A DNA stretch of 7,232 nucleotides from Bacteroidota bacterium (GTDB lineage: Bacteria; Bacteroidota; Bacteroidia; Chitinophagales; Chitinophagaceae): NCBI GenBank assembly GCA_023427575.1, contig JAEZAY010000402.1, forward strand, positions 1 through 7,232. Reading direction: 5' to 3'. The notes beneath the pieces are model-generated. The model saw nothing but the letters and a program-made list of their open reading frames with translations, had not been told where the DNA came from and did not search any database. The number at the start of each line of letters is the position of its first letter. Within the stretch, counting starts at the first letter, position 1. The position numbers were made by a program, and so were the translations under genes. Below are positions 1-6,068 of the stretch, in pieces.

Positions 1-173
1 GGATAAAAATCCAGCCCCGTTTAAAATCCAATATCCTATGAAAAACCGTATGTAAGACGAATATTCGGGCAAAATGTTGTCTATGATCTCAAAATTATTT
101 TTCCACCAGCTTCCTTTTTTAAAGAATGAGGTTTAAACAATTAATGATCAGGTTAATACGGCTAGGGAATTAA

Positions 174-1538
174 TTATTTTAAAATTTTGATTTTCAGATT
201 CCGGAACGAAACATTGTCGCCGTGGTCCTGTAAAAGGAGATGTCCTTCTGCAGCCAGCCCGAAATTTTTCCACTGGGCGTATTTACTACGGGCCACCAGG
301 GCCTGGTAAATGGGGGTACCCCGTTGGTATTCAACCACTTTGTACGCATTCAGAAAATGTTCCACTCTACCATCGGGGTAAACCCGGATCATTCCTTTAT
401 TCCAGTCGCCGATTTTCCGCTTTGTGCGCGCTTCGTGGAGGGGCGGAATAAGGTCATAGAGAGAGGCGAGTGTTCTGTTTCCAACCACGCCCATTTTCGC
501 GTCGGGATGAAGCTCATTGTCCAGAATCTGATATTCCAAACCAATGGCAGATCCGGTATTTTTTTCGTTTTCAGTAACAAAATATTTTACCCCGCTATTG
601 GCTCCGGCGCTCATCCGGAAATCAAACTGGAATTCAAAGGCAGAGAATTTGTCGTTGGTTACGATATCGCCCCCATTGGCCGATTCGGCGCCTCCCGATT
701 TGATTACATTGAGAGTACCGTTTTTTATCTCCCAACCTTTTTCCGGAAACGTCGTTTTATGTGCTCCCCGCCAGCCGGCACTGGTTTTTCCATCCCAAAG
801 CAATGCGACCCCATTTGCTTTTTCGGAATCGGTTAAACTATTGGGCTCCAGATTCAGAACAAAAATGGAATCCGGCGCAGAAAAACGGAGGTTTGTTGTC
901 TGGATCCGGATATTTTTCCACTCGATCCGGCGGCCGGCTTCTTCAGGCGAAGAAATGGAATGAACCTGCAAGGCAATAAACCCACTGGTTAAAATGGTAT
1001 CGTTCAAATGCGAAGCCGGAATACCATTAACCCAGGTTCTAACCTGTTTACCATAACATTCGATCCGGTATTTATTCCATTCATTATTGCGGAATGCCGT
1101 TTTTGCGGCGGGGTTGTATTCGAGGCTATATAGCCAGCCTCTTCTTGACTCATCATAGATACCACCGCCCCAGGCTCTTGAGGAAGGATCAATTTCCATT
1201 TGATATCCATGAACGCGGCCATTGTTATAGTCAGGCAGACTCTGACTCCTGAACTGAATGCCGGAATTCATCCGGTCATCCACCCTGAATTCCAGCTCCA
1301 GGATAAAATCAGTGTAGGTTTTTTCCGTGGCAAGGAAGGAATTTGGCTGATCCGGAACGGTAGTGCCGATGATTACGCCATTTTTCACCTCATACAGGGC
1401 TTTGCCATTCAGCTGTTTCCAACCGTTGAGGTCTTTCCCGTTAAAAAGGCTGGTCCAATTCGCATTTCGCGTAGAATTTTGAGCATATCCGCCCAGAATA
1501 AGACAGAAAAAAAGAACTGTAAGAGTCGATGTCTTCAT
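174..1538 (-). CDS. Secreted tandem DUF1080 (3-keto-disaccharide hydrolase-like) protein
   Basis: The protein has 454 residues and two copies of the DUF1080 / 3-keto-disaccharide hydrolase fold, a concanavalin-like beta-sandwich. Residues 1-19 form a signal peptide ending GGYA before Q20. Domain 1 (about 27-213) has LFNGKDLNGW, the NSGIQFRS strand (91-98) and HGYQMEID (110-117). After a linker (214-242), domain 2 (about 243-452) has LLWDGKTSAGW, NSGVKYF (314-320), LEYQILDN (334-341) and the family's C-terminal signature LQDHGDNVSFRNLKIK (436-451). Characterised relatives cleave 3-keto-glycosides made by a Gfo/Idh/MocA dehydrogenase; activity here is inferred. A start nine codons upstream (1565) is in frame, but M1 at 1538 directly precedes the K-hydrophobic signal peptide. 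No Shine-Dalgarno is present; an inverted repeat lies just before the ATG. The gene may be co-transcribed with the membrane protein 82 bp upstream. Family assignment is firm, substrate unknown. Confidence 0.93.
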   Translation of the reverse strand: MKTSTLTVLFFCLILGGYAQNSTRNANWTSLFNGKDLNGWKQLNGKALYEVKNGVIIGTTVPDQPNSFLATEKTYTDFILELEFRVDDRMNSGIQFRSQSLPDYNNGRVHGYQMEIDPSSRAWGGGIYDESRRGWLYSLEYNPAAKTAFRNNEWNKYRIECYGKQVRTWVNGIPASHLNDTILTSGFIALQVHSISSPEEAGRRIEWKNIRIQTTNLRFSAPDSIFVLNLEPNSLTDSEKANGVALLWDGKTSAGWRGAHKTTFPEKGWEIKNGTLNVIKSGGAESANGGDIVTNDKFSAFEFQFDFRMSAGANSGVKYFVTENEKNTGSAIGLEYQILDNELHPDAKMGVVGNRTLASLYDLIPPLHEARTKRKIGDWNKGMIRVYPDGRVEHFLNAYKVVEYQRGTPIYQALVARSKYAQWKNFGLAAEGHLLLQDHGDNVSFRNLKIKILK

Positions 1539-1541
1539 GTA

Positions 1542-1569
1542 TAGATTGTAATTGTTAAAAAACAATCTA
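1542..1569 (-). repeat. Inverted repeat directly before the DUF1080 gene start
   Basis: TAGATTGT (1542-1549) and ACAATCTA (1562-1569) are perfect 8-bp inverted repeats with a 12-base loop, ending three bases before the ATG on the minus strand. A second hairpin, ATTGTT (1551-1556) with AACAAT (1561-1566) and a 4-base loop, shares bases with it, so the two cannot form together. The -7-like TATATTTA on the minus strand (1568-1575) overlaps the edge. It could be an operator or a 5'-leader hairpin that limits ribosome access. The stems are AT-rich and weak. Confidence 0.4.
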
Positions 1570-1620
1570 AATATAGTTCATCTTCTTTTACAGCCCTACG
1601 TTTCAGAGGCAATAACCAGG

Positions 1621-1986
1621 TTATAGCTGAGTTACAAAAAGAATGGTCATTAACAGATTAACAGTTATGCTCAGGAGGAAAAAGAATAAAACCCATTTCA
1701 CCCGGCATTGTGCCAGCGCGGTACTGATGGAAAAAAAGGCCAGGAACAGGCCCAGTCCGATTGTCCAGAACGGAGCTCCGGCTATGGGTAAAATCAGGAT
1801 CATAAAAGACGCAACCGTTACCTGAATCAACAGGCCGCCCGCAGTAATTCCAATTCTGTTTTCCTCCCAGGCCGCTTCATTATTCTGAATCCAGGCTTTC
1901 AGACTTCCCAGCAGGTTTATTTCGGAAGTTTTTTCCAGTCCTCTGAAGGTGTTTGCGCTATGTGTGTTGTTAACCAGTGCTTTCAT
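1621..1986 (-). CDS. Unrecognised small three-helix membrane protein
   Basis: I do not recognise this 121-residue protein. Residues 1-44 are polar and probably face the cytoplasm, with a possible amphipathic stretch LLGSLKAWIQNNEAAWEENR (25-44). Three hydrophobic segments follow: about 45-66, 73-93 and 97-119, the last after the basic pair R95/K97. There is no signal peptide, no catalytic motif and one cysteine (C94). The tight helix-loop-helix packing resembles small inner-membrane proteins of unknown function in Bacteroidota. Evidence that it is real: clear membrane topology, a start at 1986 and a perfect TAnnTTTG -7 box 26 bases upstream. It is the first gene of a possible two-gene minus-strand unit with the DUF1080 gene, and is divergent from GH20. 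A functional link to sugar metabolism is only positional. Confidence 0.7.
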   Translation of the reverse strand: MKALVNNTHSANTFRGLEKTSEINLLGSLKAWIQNNEAAWEENRIGITAGGLLIQVTVASFMILILPIAGAPFWTIGLGLFLAFFSISTALAQCRVKWVLFFFLLSITVNLLMTILFVTQL

Positions 1987-2011
1987 GATGTATTCTGTTT
2001 TAATTAGAACA

Positions 2012-2019
2012 CAAATTTA
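2012..2019 (-). promoter_or_regulatory. Bacteroidota -7 box (TAAATTTG) for the membrane-protein gene
   Basis: Read on the minus strand this is TAAATTTG, an exact match to the Bacteroidota primary-sigma -7 consensus TAnnTTTG, 26 bases before the ATG at 1986. A -33 TTG is not found at the usual 17-23 base spacing, so only half of the promoter is supported. Confidence 0.45.
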
Positions 2020-2075
2020 CCGGCGCTGCCTTGCGCGGGCTATGATCACCATCAATGAAAAAACAGATTTTCATT

Positions 2076-2091
2076 AGCCGGTATGCCGGCT
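2076..2091. repeat. GC-rich hairpin AGCCGG-TATG-CCGGCT
   Basis: A perfect 6-bp all-but-one G/C stem with a 4-base loop, within AT-rich DNA. On the plus strand it is followed only by TTTAGA, too few T residues for a confident intrinsic terminator. The arms match those of the terminator at 4634-4653. It may be an operator, a decayed terminator or the first stem of a structured RNA. Confidence 0.4.
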
Positions 2092-2174
2092 TTAGAGGGC
2101 CTGCTCATAAAAAAAATGACTTTTGCTGAAAAAGACCTGATAAAAGGTCAATCACTGTTAAAATTGAAGGGCCT

Positions 2175-2204
2175 GAAGACTTTTATTATAGAAACGAAGT
2201 CTTC
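2175..2204. repeat. 8-bp inverted repeat (GAAGACTT / AAGTCTTC)
   Basis: GAAGACTT at 2175-2182 is perfectly complementary to AAGTCTTC at 2197-2204 with a 14-base loop. It is one of several stem-loops in this intergenic region. There is no T-tract on either side that would make it a terminator. Confidence 0.35.
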
Positions 2205-2215
2205 TTTGCATGATT

Positions 2216-2239
2216 CTGATTTTTGCGAATTGAAATCAG
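2216..2239. repeat. 7-bp inverted repeat (CTGATTT / AAATCAG)
   Basis: CTGATTT at 2216-2222 pairs with AAATCAG at 2233-2239 across a 10-base loop, starting 12 bases after the preceding stem-loop. The close succession suggests a folded transcript or paired regulator sites, but AT-rich DNA yields such stems by chance fairly often. Confidence 0.3.
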
Positions 2240-2716
2240 CATGCGTTAATATCATTGGTGTCCAGGTTAATAATTTTCGATTTACTTGAAACCTGTATCA
2301 ACAGTAAGTCACGAGAAGTCGTCGTAAATGACATTTTCCACTTTTTTTTAGAAAAATAGAGGAGCAAAAAAATCGGGCTCCGGAATAAATCCTAAAAATT
2401 GAAACTCCCGGCTAAATAAAAATAAGTCACAGCTATAGAATATAACCCAGCAGTAGTAGGACTTACGAGCTAAGAATCCTCTCCGAGCTTCGGTAACAAC
2501 TGTTTTTATTTTACGCCGACCGTTTCAATTTTCTTAACGGATTTCTTCCGAGGCCCAGGGAATACATATTACCCGGACAGCAATGGCGTTAAAATAAGCC
2601 TGAATCTTCAAAATTGAATGAATTTTGATTCCTCAGTGGCTAAGAAAAACCCGGCACTATTTAAATTAAATGATAGTTTAGCCCTGTTGGTATTAGTAAA
2701 ACACAAATTGCTCCCC

Positions 2717-4615
2717 ATGAAACAAATACTGCTTCTTCTTACGATGGCATTTTGCATTACAACATTTGCGCAGAACAAATCAGGAATTTCCATCATTCCC
2801 GAGCCGGTTAATATGCAAGCCGGAACCGGTGCATATAGCCTTCCTTCCGAAATCCGGATTGCAGCGGGAACGCCGGAGCTAAACTCCCTGGCGGAATATC
2901 TTAAATTACGGATCAGCCCCGCTATGGGAAGGCAGGTTCAGATTGCCGGTACCGACAAGGATGCAGCCGTACGTTTAACTCTGAATACAAATGTAGATCA
3001 GACCATAGGAACTGAGGGATACAGGCTCTCGGTTAAGGAAAATGGAATTTCCATTTCGGCCAATCGGACTGCGGGTTTGTTTTATGGAATCCAATCCCTT
3101 CTGCAATTGTTTCCTCCCGAGATCGAAAGCAAGGAGCCGGTTAAAGGAATGGATTGGAAAATACCTTTGGTAGAAATTACCGACTACCCGCGATTTGGAT
3201 GGCGGGGGCTGATGTTCGACGTATCCAGGCATTTTTTCACAAAAGAGGAAGTGAAAGATTTTATCGATGATATGGTTCGGTACAAATACAACCTGTTGCA
3301 TTGGCATTTAACGGATGATGAAGGATGGAGAATTGAAATTAAATCCTATCCCAAACTAACGGAAGTGGGCGCCTGGAATGTAAAAAAGGTTGGCGCTTTC
3401 GGAACCTTCACTCCTCCAAAGCCGAATGAACCCCGCGATTATGGCGGATTTTATACGCAGGAAGATATTAAGGAAGTTATCAAATACGCGCAGGACCGCT
3501 TTGTTAATATTTTACCGGAAATAGATGTTCCCGGTCATAGCCTTGCCGCCATCGCCTCTTATCCCGAACTTTCCTGCACCCCCGGAGCGGATAAATATGT
3601 GGTGAGATCGGGAGAAAAAATCATGGAATGGCATGGGAACGGAAAGTTCACGGCCCTGGTAGATAATACACTTTGTCCGGCCAATGAAAAAGTGTATGAA
3701 TTTCTCGATAAGGTAGTTGAGGAAGTGGCTCAGCTATTTCCATTTGAATACATCCATATGGGTGGAGATGAAAGCGCTACCAATTTCTGGGATAAAAGTC
3801 CGCAGGTAAAAGCGCTGATGAAACGTGAAGGAATGAAATCGGTTCATGAAGTACAGGGTTATTTTGAAAACCGGGTTCAGAAAATAGTGACGTCGAAAGG
3901 CAAAAAATTCATTGGCTGGGATGAAATCCTGGAAGGAAAGCTGTCGCCGGATGCAGCCATTATGAGCTGGCGCGGGATTAAAGGCGGTGTGGAAGCCGCA
4001 AAAAAAGGTCATCAGGTGGTAATGAGCCCTTCCACTTTTGCCTATCTCGATTATATGCAGGCTGATCCGGTGATCGAACCCCGCGTGTACGCGAGTTTGC
4101 TATTAAATAAGACCTATCAGTTTGAACCGGTGCCTGAAGGCGTGGATCCAAAATTTATCAAAGGCGGCCAGGGAAATTTGTGGACGGAACAGATCTATAA
4201 CATGCGTCATGTACAATATATGTTATGGCCAAGGGCATTTGCGGTGGCTGAATCAGTTTGGTCGCCGAAAGAGAAAAAGAGCTGGGAAAAATTTATTCCG
4301 AAAGTGGAAGAACACTTTAAAAGGTTTGAGATGGCAGAGATGAACTACTCCATTGCCATGTATGATCCTATTTTTAAAATCGGAAGAACCGCAGACCGAA
4401 AACTGAAGATCGAGCTCAGCACGCAGATTGAAGATCTGGATATTTATTACTCATTCGACAATTCCTTTCCCGATCGTTTCTACCCAAAATATGAAAAGGC
4501 ATTGGTTCCGCCAACAGACGCCACCACACTAAAGCTGATTACGTATAAAGGAAAAAATGCGGTTGGAAGAATGCATACAGTGCCTCTTTCAGAACTCGCT
4601 AAAAGGGCAAAATAA
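2717..4615 (+). CDS. Secreted GH20 beta-N-acetylhexosaminidase
   Basis: This 632-residue glycoside hydrolase family 20 enzyme removes terminal beta-linked GlcNAc or GalNAc by substrate-assisted catalysis, acting in the periplasm or outside the cell. The signal peptide is residues 1-19, ending TFA before Q20. The N-terminal GH20b domain spans about 22-150 and the TIM barrel about 158-510. In the barrel are substrate-binding R163 and D168 (GWRGLMFDVSRH), HWHLTDDEGWR (195-205), PEIDVPGH (267-274), the catalytic pair D351-E352 in HMGGDES, WDE (401-403) and GGQGNLWTE (483-491). A small C-terminal beta domain (about 540-630) resembles those of chitobiases. All signature residues are present and the length is normal. 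The reading frame stays open 33 codons upstream to 2618, but only M1 at 2717 places the signal peptide at the N-terminus. It ends before a strong terminator. Substrates could be chitin oligomers, peptidoglycan fragments or host glycans; the sequence does not say which. Confidence 0.96.
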   Translation: MKQILLLLTMAFCITTFAQNKSGISIIPEPVNMQAGTGAYSLPSEIRIAAGTPELNSLAEYLKLRISPAMGRQVQIAGTDKDAAVRLTLNTNVDQTIGTEGYRLSVKENGISISANRTAGLFYGIQSLLQLFPPEIESKEPVKGMDWKIPLVEITDYPRFGWRGLMFDVSRHFFTKEEVKDFIDDMVRYKYNLLHWHLTDDEGWRIEIKSYPKLTEVGAWNVKKVGAFGTFTPPKPNEPRDYGGFYTQEDIKEVIKYAQDRFVNILPEIDVPGHSLAAIASYPELSCTPGADKYVVRSGEKIMEWHGNGKFTALVDNTLCPANEKVYEFLDKVVEEVAQLFPFEYIHMGGDESATNFWDKSPQVKALMKREGMKSVHEVQGYFENRVQKIVTSKGKKFIGWDEILEGKLSPDAAIMSWRGIKGGVEAAKKGHQVVMSPSTFAYLDYMQADPVIEPRVYASLLLNKTYQFEPVPEGVDPKFIKGGQGNLWTEQIYNMRHVQYMLWPRAFAVAESVWSPKEKKSWEKFIPKVEEHFKRFEMAEMNYSIAMYDPIFKIGRTADRKLKIELSTQIEDLDIYYSFDNSFPDRFYPKYEKALVPPTDATTLKLITYKGKNAVGRMHTVPLSELAKRAK

Positions 4616-4633
4616 AATTAAATTTCACATCAG

Positions 4634-4660
4634 AGCCGGTTGAGATACCGGCTTTTTTTT
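4634..4660 (+). terminator. Intrinsic terminator after the GH20 gene
   Basis: AGCCGGT (4634-4640) and ACCGGCT (4647-4653) form a perfect 7-bp stem with a 6-base loop, followed by an unbroken T run to 4660. It starts 18 bases after the GH20 stop codon and separates that gene from the next one on the same strand. Confidence 0.92.
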
Positions 4661-4665
4661 ATTTC

Positions 4666-4673
4666 TATCTTCA
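4666..4673 (+). promoter_or_regulatory. Possible -7 box (TATCTTCA) for the Asp-box lipoprotein gene
   Basis: TATCTTCA matches six of eight positions of the Bacteroidota TAnnTTTG consensus. A TTG at 4640-4642 lies 23 bases upstream, at the limit of the usual spacing, but inside the preceding terminator stem. A promoter is expected somewhere here because the strong terminator would block read-through; this is the best candidate I can see. Confidence 0.3.
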
Positions 4674-4685
4674 CCGCCGAAGATA
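4666..4685 (+). repeat. Inverted repeat TATCTTC / GAAGATA upstream of the Asp-box gene
   Basis: TATCTTC (4666-4672) and GAAGATA (4679-4685) are perfect 7-bp inverted repeats around ACCGCC, 60 bases before the start codon. It overlaps the candidate -7 box, so it could be an operator or a hairpin at the start of the leader. There is no T-tract. Confidence 0.4.
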
Positions 4686-4745
4686 AGATGACAGGAAACC
4701 TTCATCAATATGCAGTTACCGTTTCAGACCATAAGAACTGGAAAA

Positions 4746-5972
4746 ATGAAATTCACAGCTATTTTATATTTTGTATCAGCATGCATAATCAGCGCGTGCG
4801 GCGGCAAAAGCTCCATACCCGGCAATTTCAGTATCAGCGAAGAATTCCGGGTAGACAGCCTTCCCGGTTCTTGCCCTTATTTTACAAGCGATGCGGCAGG
4901 AAACACTGTATTAAGCTGGATCCGTGAAGTGCCGGGAAGCGATCCGGTGTTTTGTTATGCGGTGGCAGATGGAGAAAGAACTTATTTTGGACAGCCCATA
5001 GAGATTCCCGTTAGTACCAATATTCAGCCCCATGCCGAAAATATTCCTAAACTTGCTTTTAAGCCCAGTGGCGAAATCCTGGCAGTTTGGGGCTCAGCCA
5101 ATCCAGGTCAAAACAAATATGCCGGTTTGGTTTTTTATGCCCAGAGTTTTGATGCGGGAAAAAGCTGGACCAGTGCAAAAAGGCTGGTACAGGATACATC
5201 TGCAAACGATCAGCGCTATTTTGATCTTGCCATTATGAAAGATGGTGAAGCTGCGATTATATGGCTGGATAACCGTACACGTGAAGCTAAGGATGGAGCT
5301 GCATTGTATTTTGCAAAAACGGATGGAAAAAACGGGTTTGTAAATGAACAATTGATTTCGGAACCCACCTGCGAATGCTGCAGGGTAGAACTGTTTGTTG
5401 ACAGCCGGCAATCCGTTCATGCGATCTACCGGGGTATTCTGCAAGACAGCATCCGCGACATCCTGCATATTTCTTCAGATGATCAGGGCAATAGTTTTTC
5501 AAAACCCGTAAAGATCAGCGATGATCAGTGGACGATCAATGCATGCCCGCACACGGGTCCTTCGGTAACAGAATCGGGAAACAGTTTACATTTTTCCTGG
5601 TATTCAATGGGCGGCGGCGCCGGCATCTATTATACCAGGTCGCCCATGGAAAAATTTTCCTATCAGCAACGGGTATCGGTAAGCGGAAAAACGGGCAGGC
5701 ATCCACAAATAGCAGCACTGGATGATTCAAACACAGTGATTGTCTGGGACGAAACGAATCTGGTGGGCGACAGCCTGATCACTAAGATCCGGTTAAGGAT
5801 TGGCGCCGAAACCGAAACCAACCCGACTTATGAACTCAGCCCCGAGGCCAGTAATGCGGTTTACCCGGTTCTGAGCGTAGCGAAAAACAAGGGCCGCATC
5901 CTGGTAGCATACACTAATAAATCGGGATCGGAAAAATACATCGCGTTCCGGCAAATGTATTTGAACGATTAA
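4746..5972 (+). CDS. Asp-box (BNR, sialidase-like) beta-propeller lipoprotein with CxCC motif
   Basis: This 408-residue lipoprotein has a short hydrophobic signal and lipobox I15-S16-A17-C18, followed by GGKSS, without the acidic run typical of Bacteroidota surface export; so probably periplasmic-facing. The mature part looks like a six-bladed sialidase-type propeller: one exact Asp-box S134-F-D-A-G-K-S-W141 and a variant S244-D-D-Q-G-N-S-F251. Mid-protein is TCECCR (C209, C211, C212), then IYRG (227-230), IRDI (236-239) and ACPHTGP (266-272, C267). This Cys pattern recurs, from memory, in periplasmic BNR-type proteins annotated as exo-alpha-sialidase. I cannot locate a sialidase arginine triad or the RIP motif, so sialidase activity is not supported; sugar binding, a metal site or a structural role are alternatives. 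The in-frame ATG at 4710 is rejected because 4746 puts the signal at the N-terminus. Confidence 0.88.
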   Translation: MKFTAILYFVSACIISACGGKSSIPGNFSISEEFRVDSLPGSCPYFTSDAAGNTVLSWIREVPGSDPVFCYAVADGERTYFGQPIEIPVSTNIQPHAENIPKLAFKPSGEILAVWGSANPGQNKYAGLVFYAQSFDAGKSWTSAKRLVQDTSANDQRYFDLAIMKDGEAAIIWLDNRTREAKDGAALYFAKTDGKNGFVNEQLISEPTCECCRVELFVDSRQSVHAIYRGILQDSIRDILHISSDDQGNSFSKPVKISDDQWTINACPHTGPSVTESGNSLHFSWYSMGGGAGIYYTRSPMEKFSYQQRVSVSGKTGRHPQIAALDDSNTVIVWDETNLVGDSLITKIRLRIGAETETNPTYELSPEASNAVYPVLSVAKNKGRILVAYTNKSGSEKYIAFRQMYLND

Positions 5973-6002
5973 CACCAGGAGGTTGATAAATAGTAACCAC
6001 CC

Positions 6003-6039
6003 AAAAAAAGGTTACTGAACAAATTGTTCAGTAACCTTT
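6003..6039 (-). terminator. Intrinsic terminator between convergent genes
   Basis: AAAGGTTACTGAAC (6007-6020) and GTTCAGTAACCTTT (6026-6039) form a perfect 14-bp stem, with one more possible A-T pair and a tiny loop. Read on the minus strand the GC-containing stem is followed by seven T residues (6009-6003), so it is a good terminator for the TIM-barrel gene, whose stop lies 30 bases upstream. On the plus strand only TTT then C follow, so it may also stop the Asp-box gene, less efficiently. Confidence 0.85.
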
Positions 6040-6068
6040 CAGTTAAATAAAAACCGGATGCTGAGCGA

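Larger units (their letters stand above)
1987..2716. other. Long divergent intergenic region rich in short inverted repeats
   Basis: About 730 bp lie between the divergent membrane-protein and GH20 starts. It is more AT-rich than the flanking genes and broken by stops. No tRNA, rRNA, riboswitch or insertion sequence is recognisable. It holds the -7 box at 2012-2019, several stem-loops between 2076 and 2322, a repeated TAAGTCAC (2305-2312 and 2423-2430), and a distant 11-bp inverted pair (2395-2405 with 2522-2532). It must contain the GH20 promoter, but on the plus strand I find only 7-of-8 matches to TAnnTTTG, for example TAGTTTAG near 2674 and GAATTTTG at 2620-2627, none with a well-placed -33 box. 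Confidence 0.6.

Noticed and set aside
58..67. 10-bp palindrome CGAATATTCG
   Set aside because: About seven palindromes of this length are expected by chance in 7.2 kb, and it has no nearby gene to regulate in the window.
90..97. Exact TAATTTTG (-7-like) on the minus strand near the left edge
   Set aside because: No -33 box is present and any gene it would serve lies outside the window, so it cannot be supported.
240..836. Long plus-strand open frame opposite the DUF1080 gene
   Set aside because: It is antisense to a gene with unmistakable family motifs, and its translation shows no recognisable domain.
2083..2289. Open frame of 68 codons on the plus strand in the intergenic region
   Set aside because: The ATG lies in the loop of a GC-rich hairpin, the frame spans two further inverted repeats, there is no signal or domain, and the composition is that of the surrounding AT-rich DNA. 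An alternative ATG at 2116 is no better.
2618..2716. 33-codon N-terminal extension of the GH20 frame
   Set aside because: It would bury a clear signal peptide (MKQILLLL...TFAQ) inside the protein; the in-frame upstream ATG is most likely accidental.
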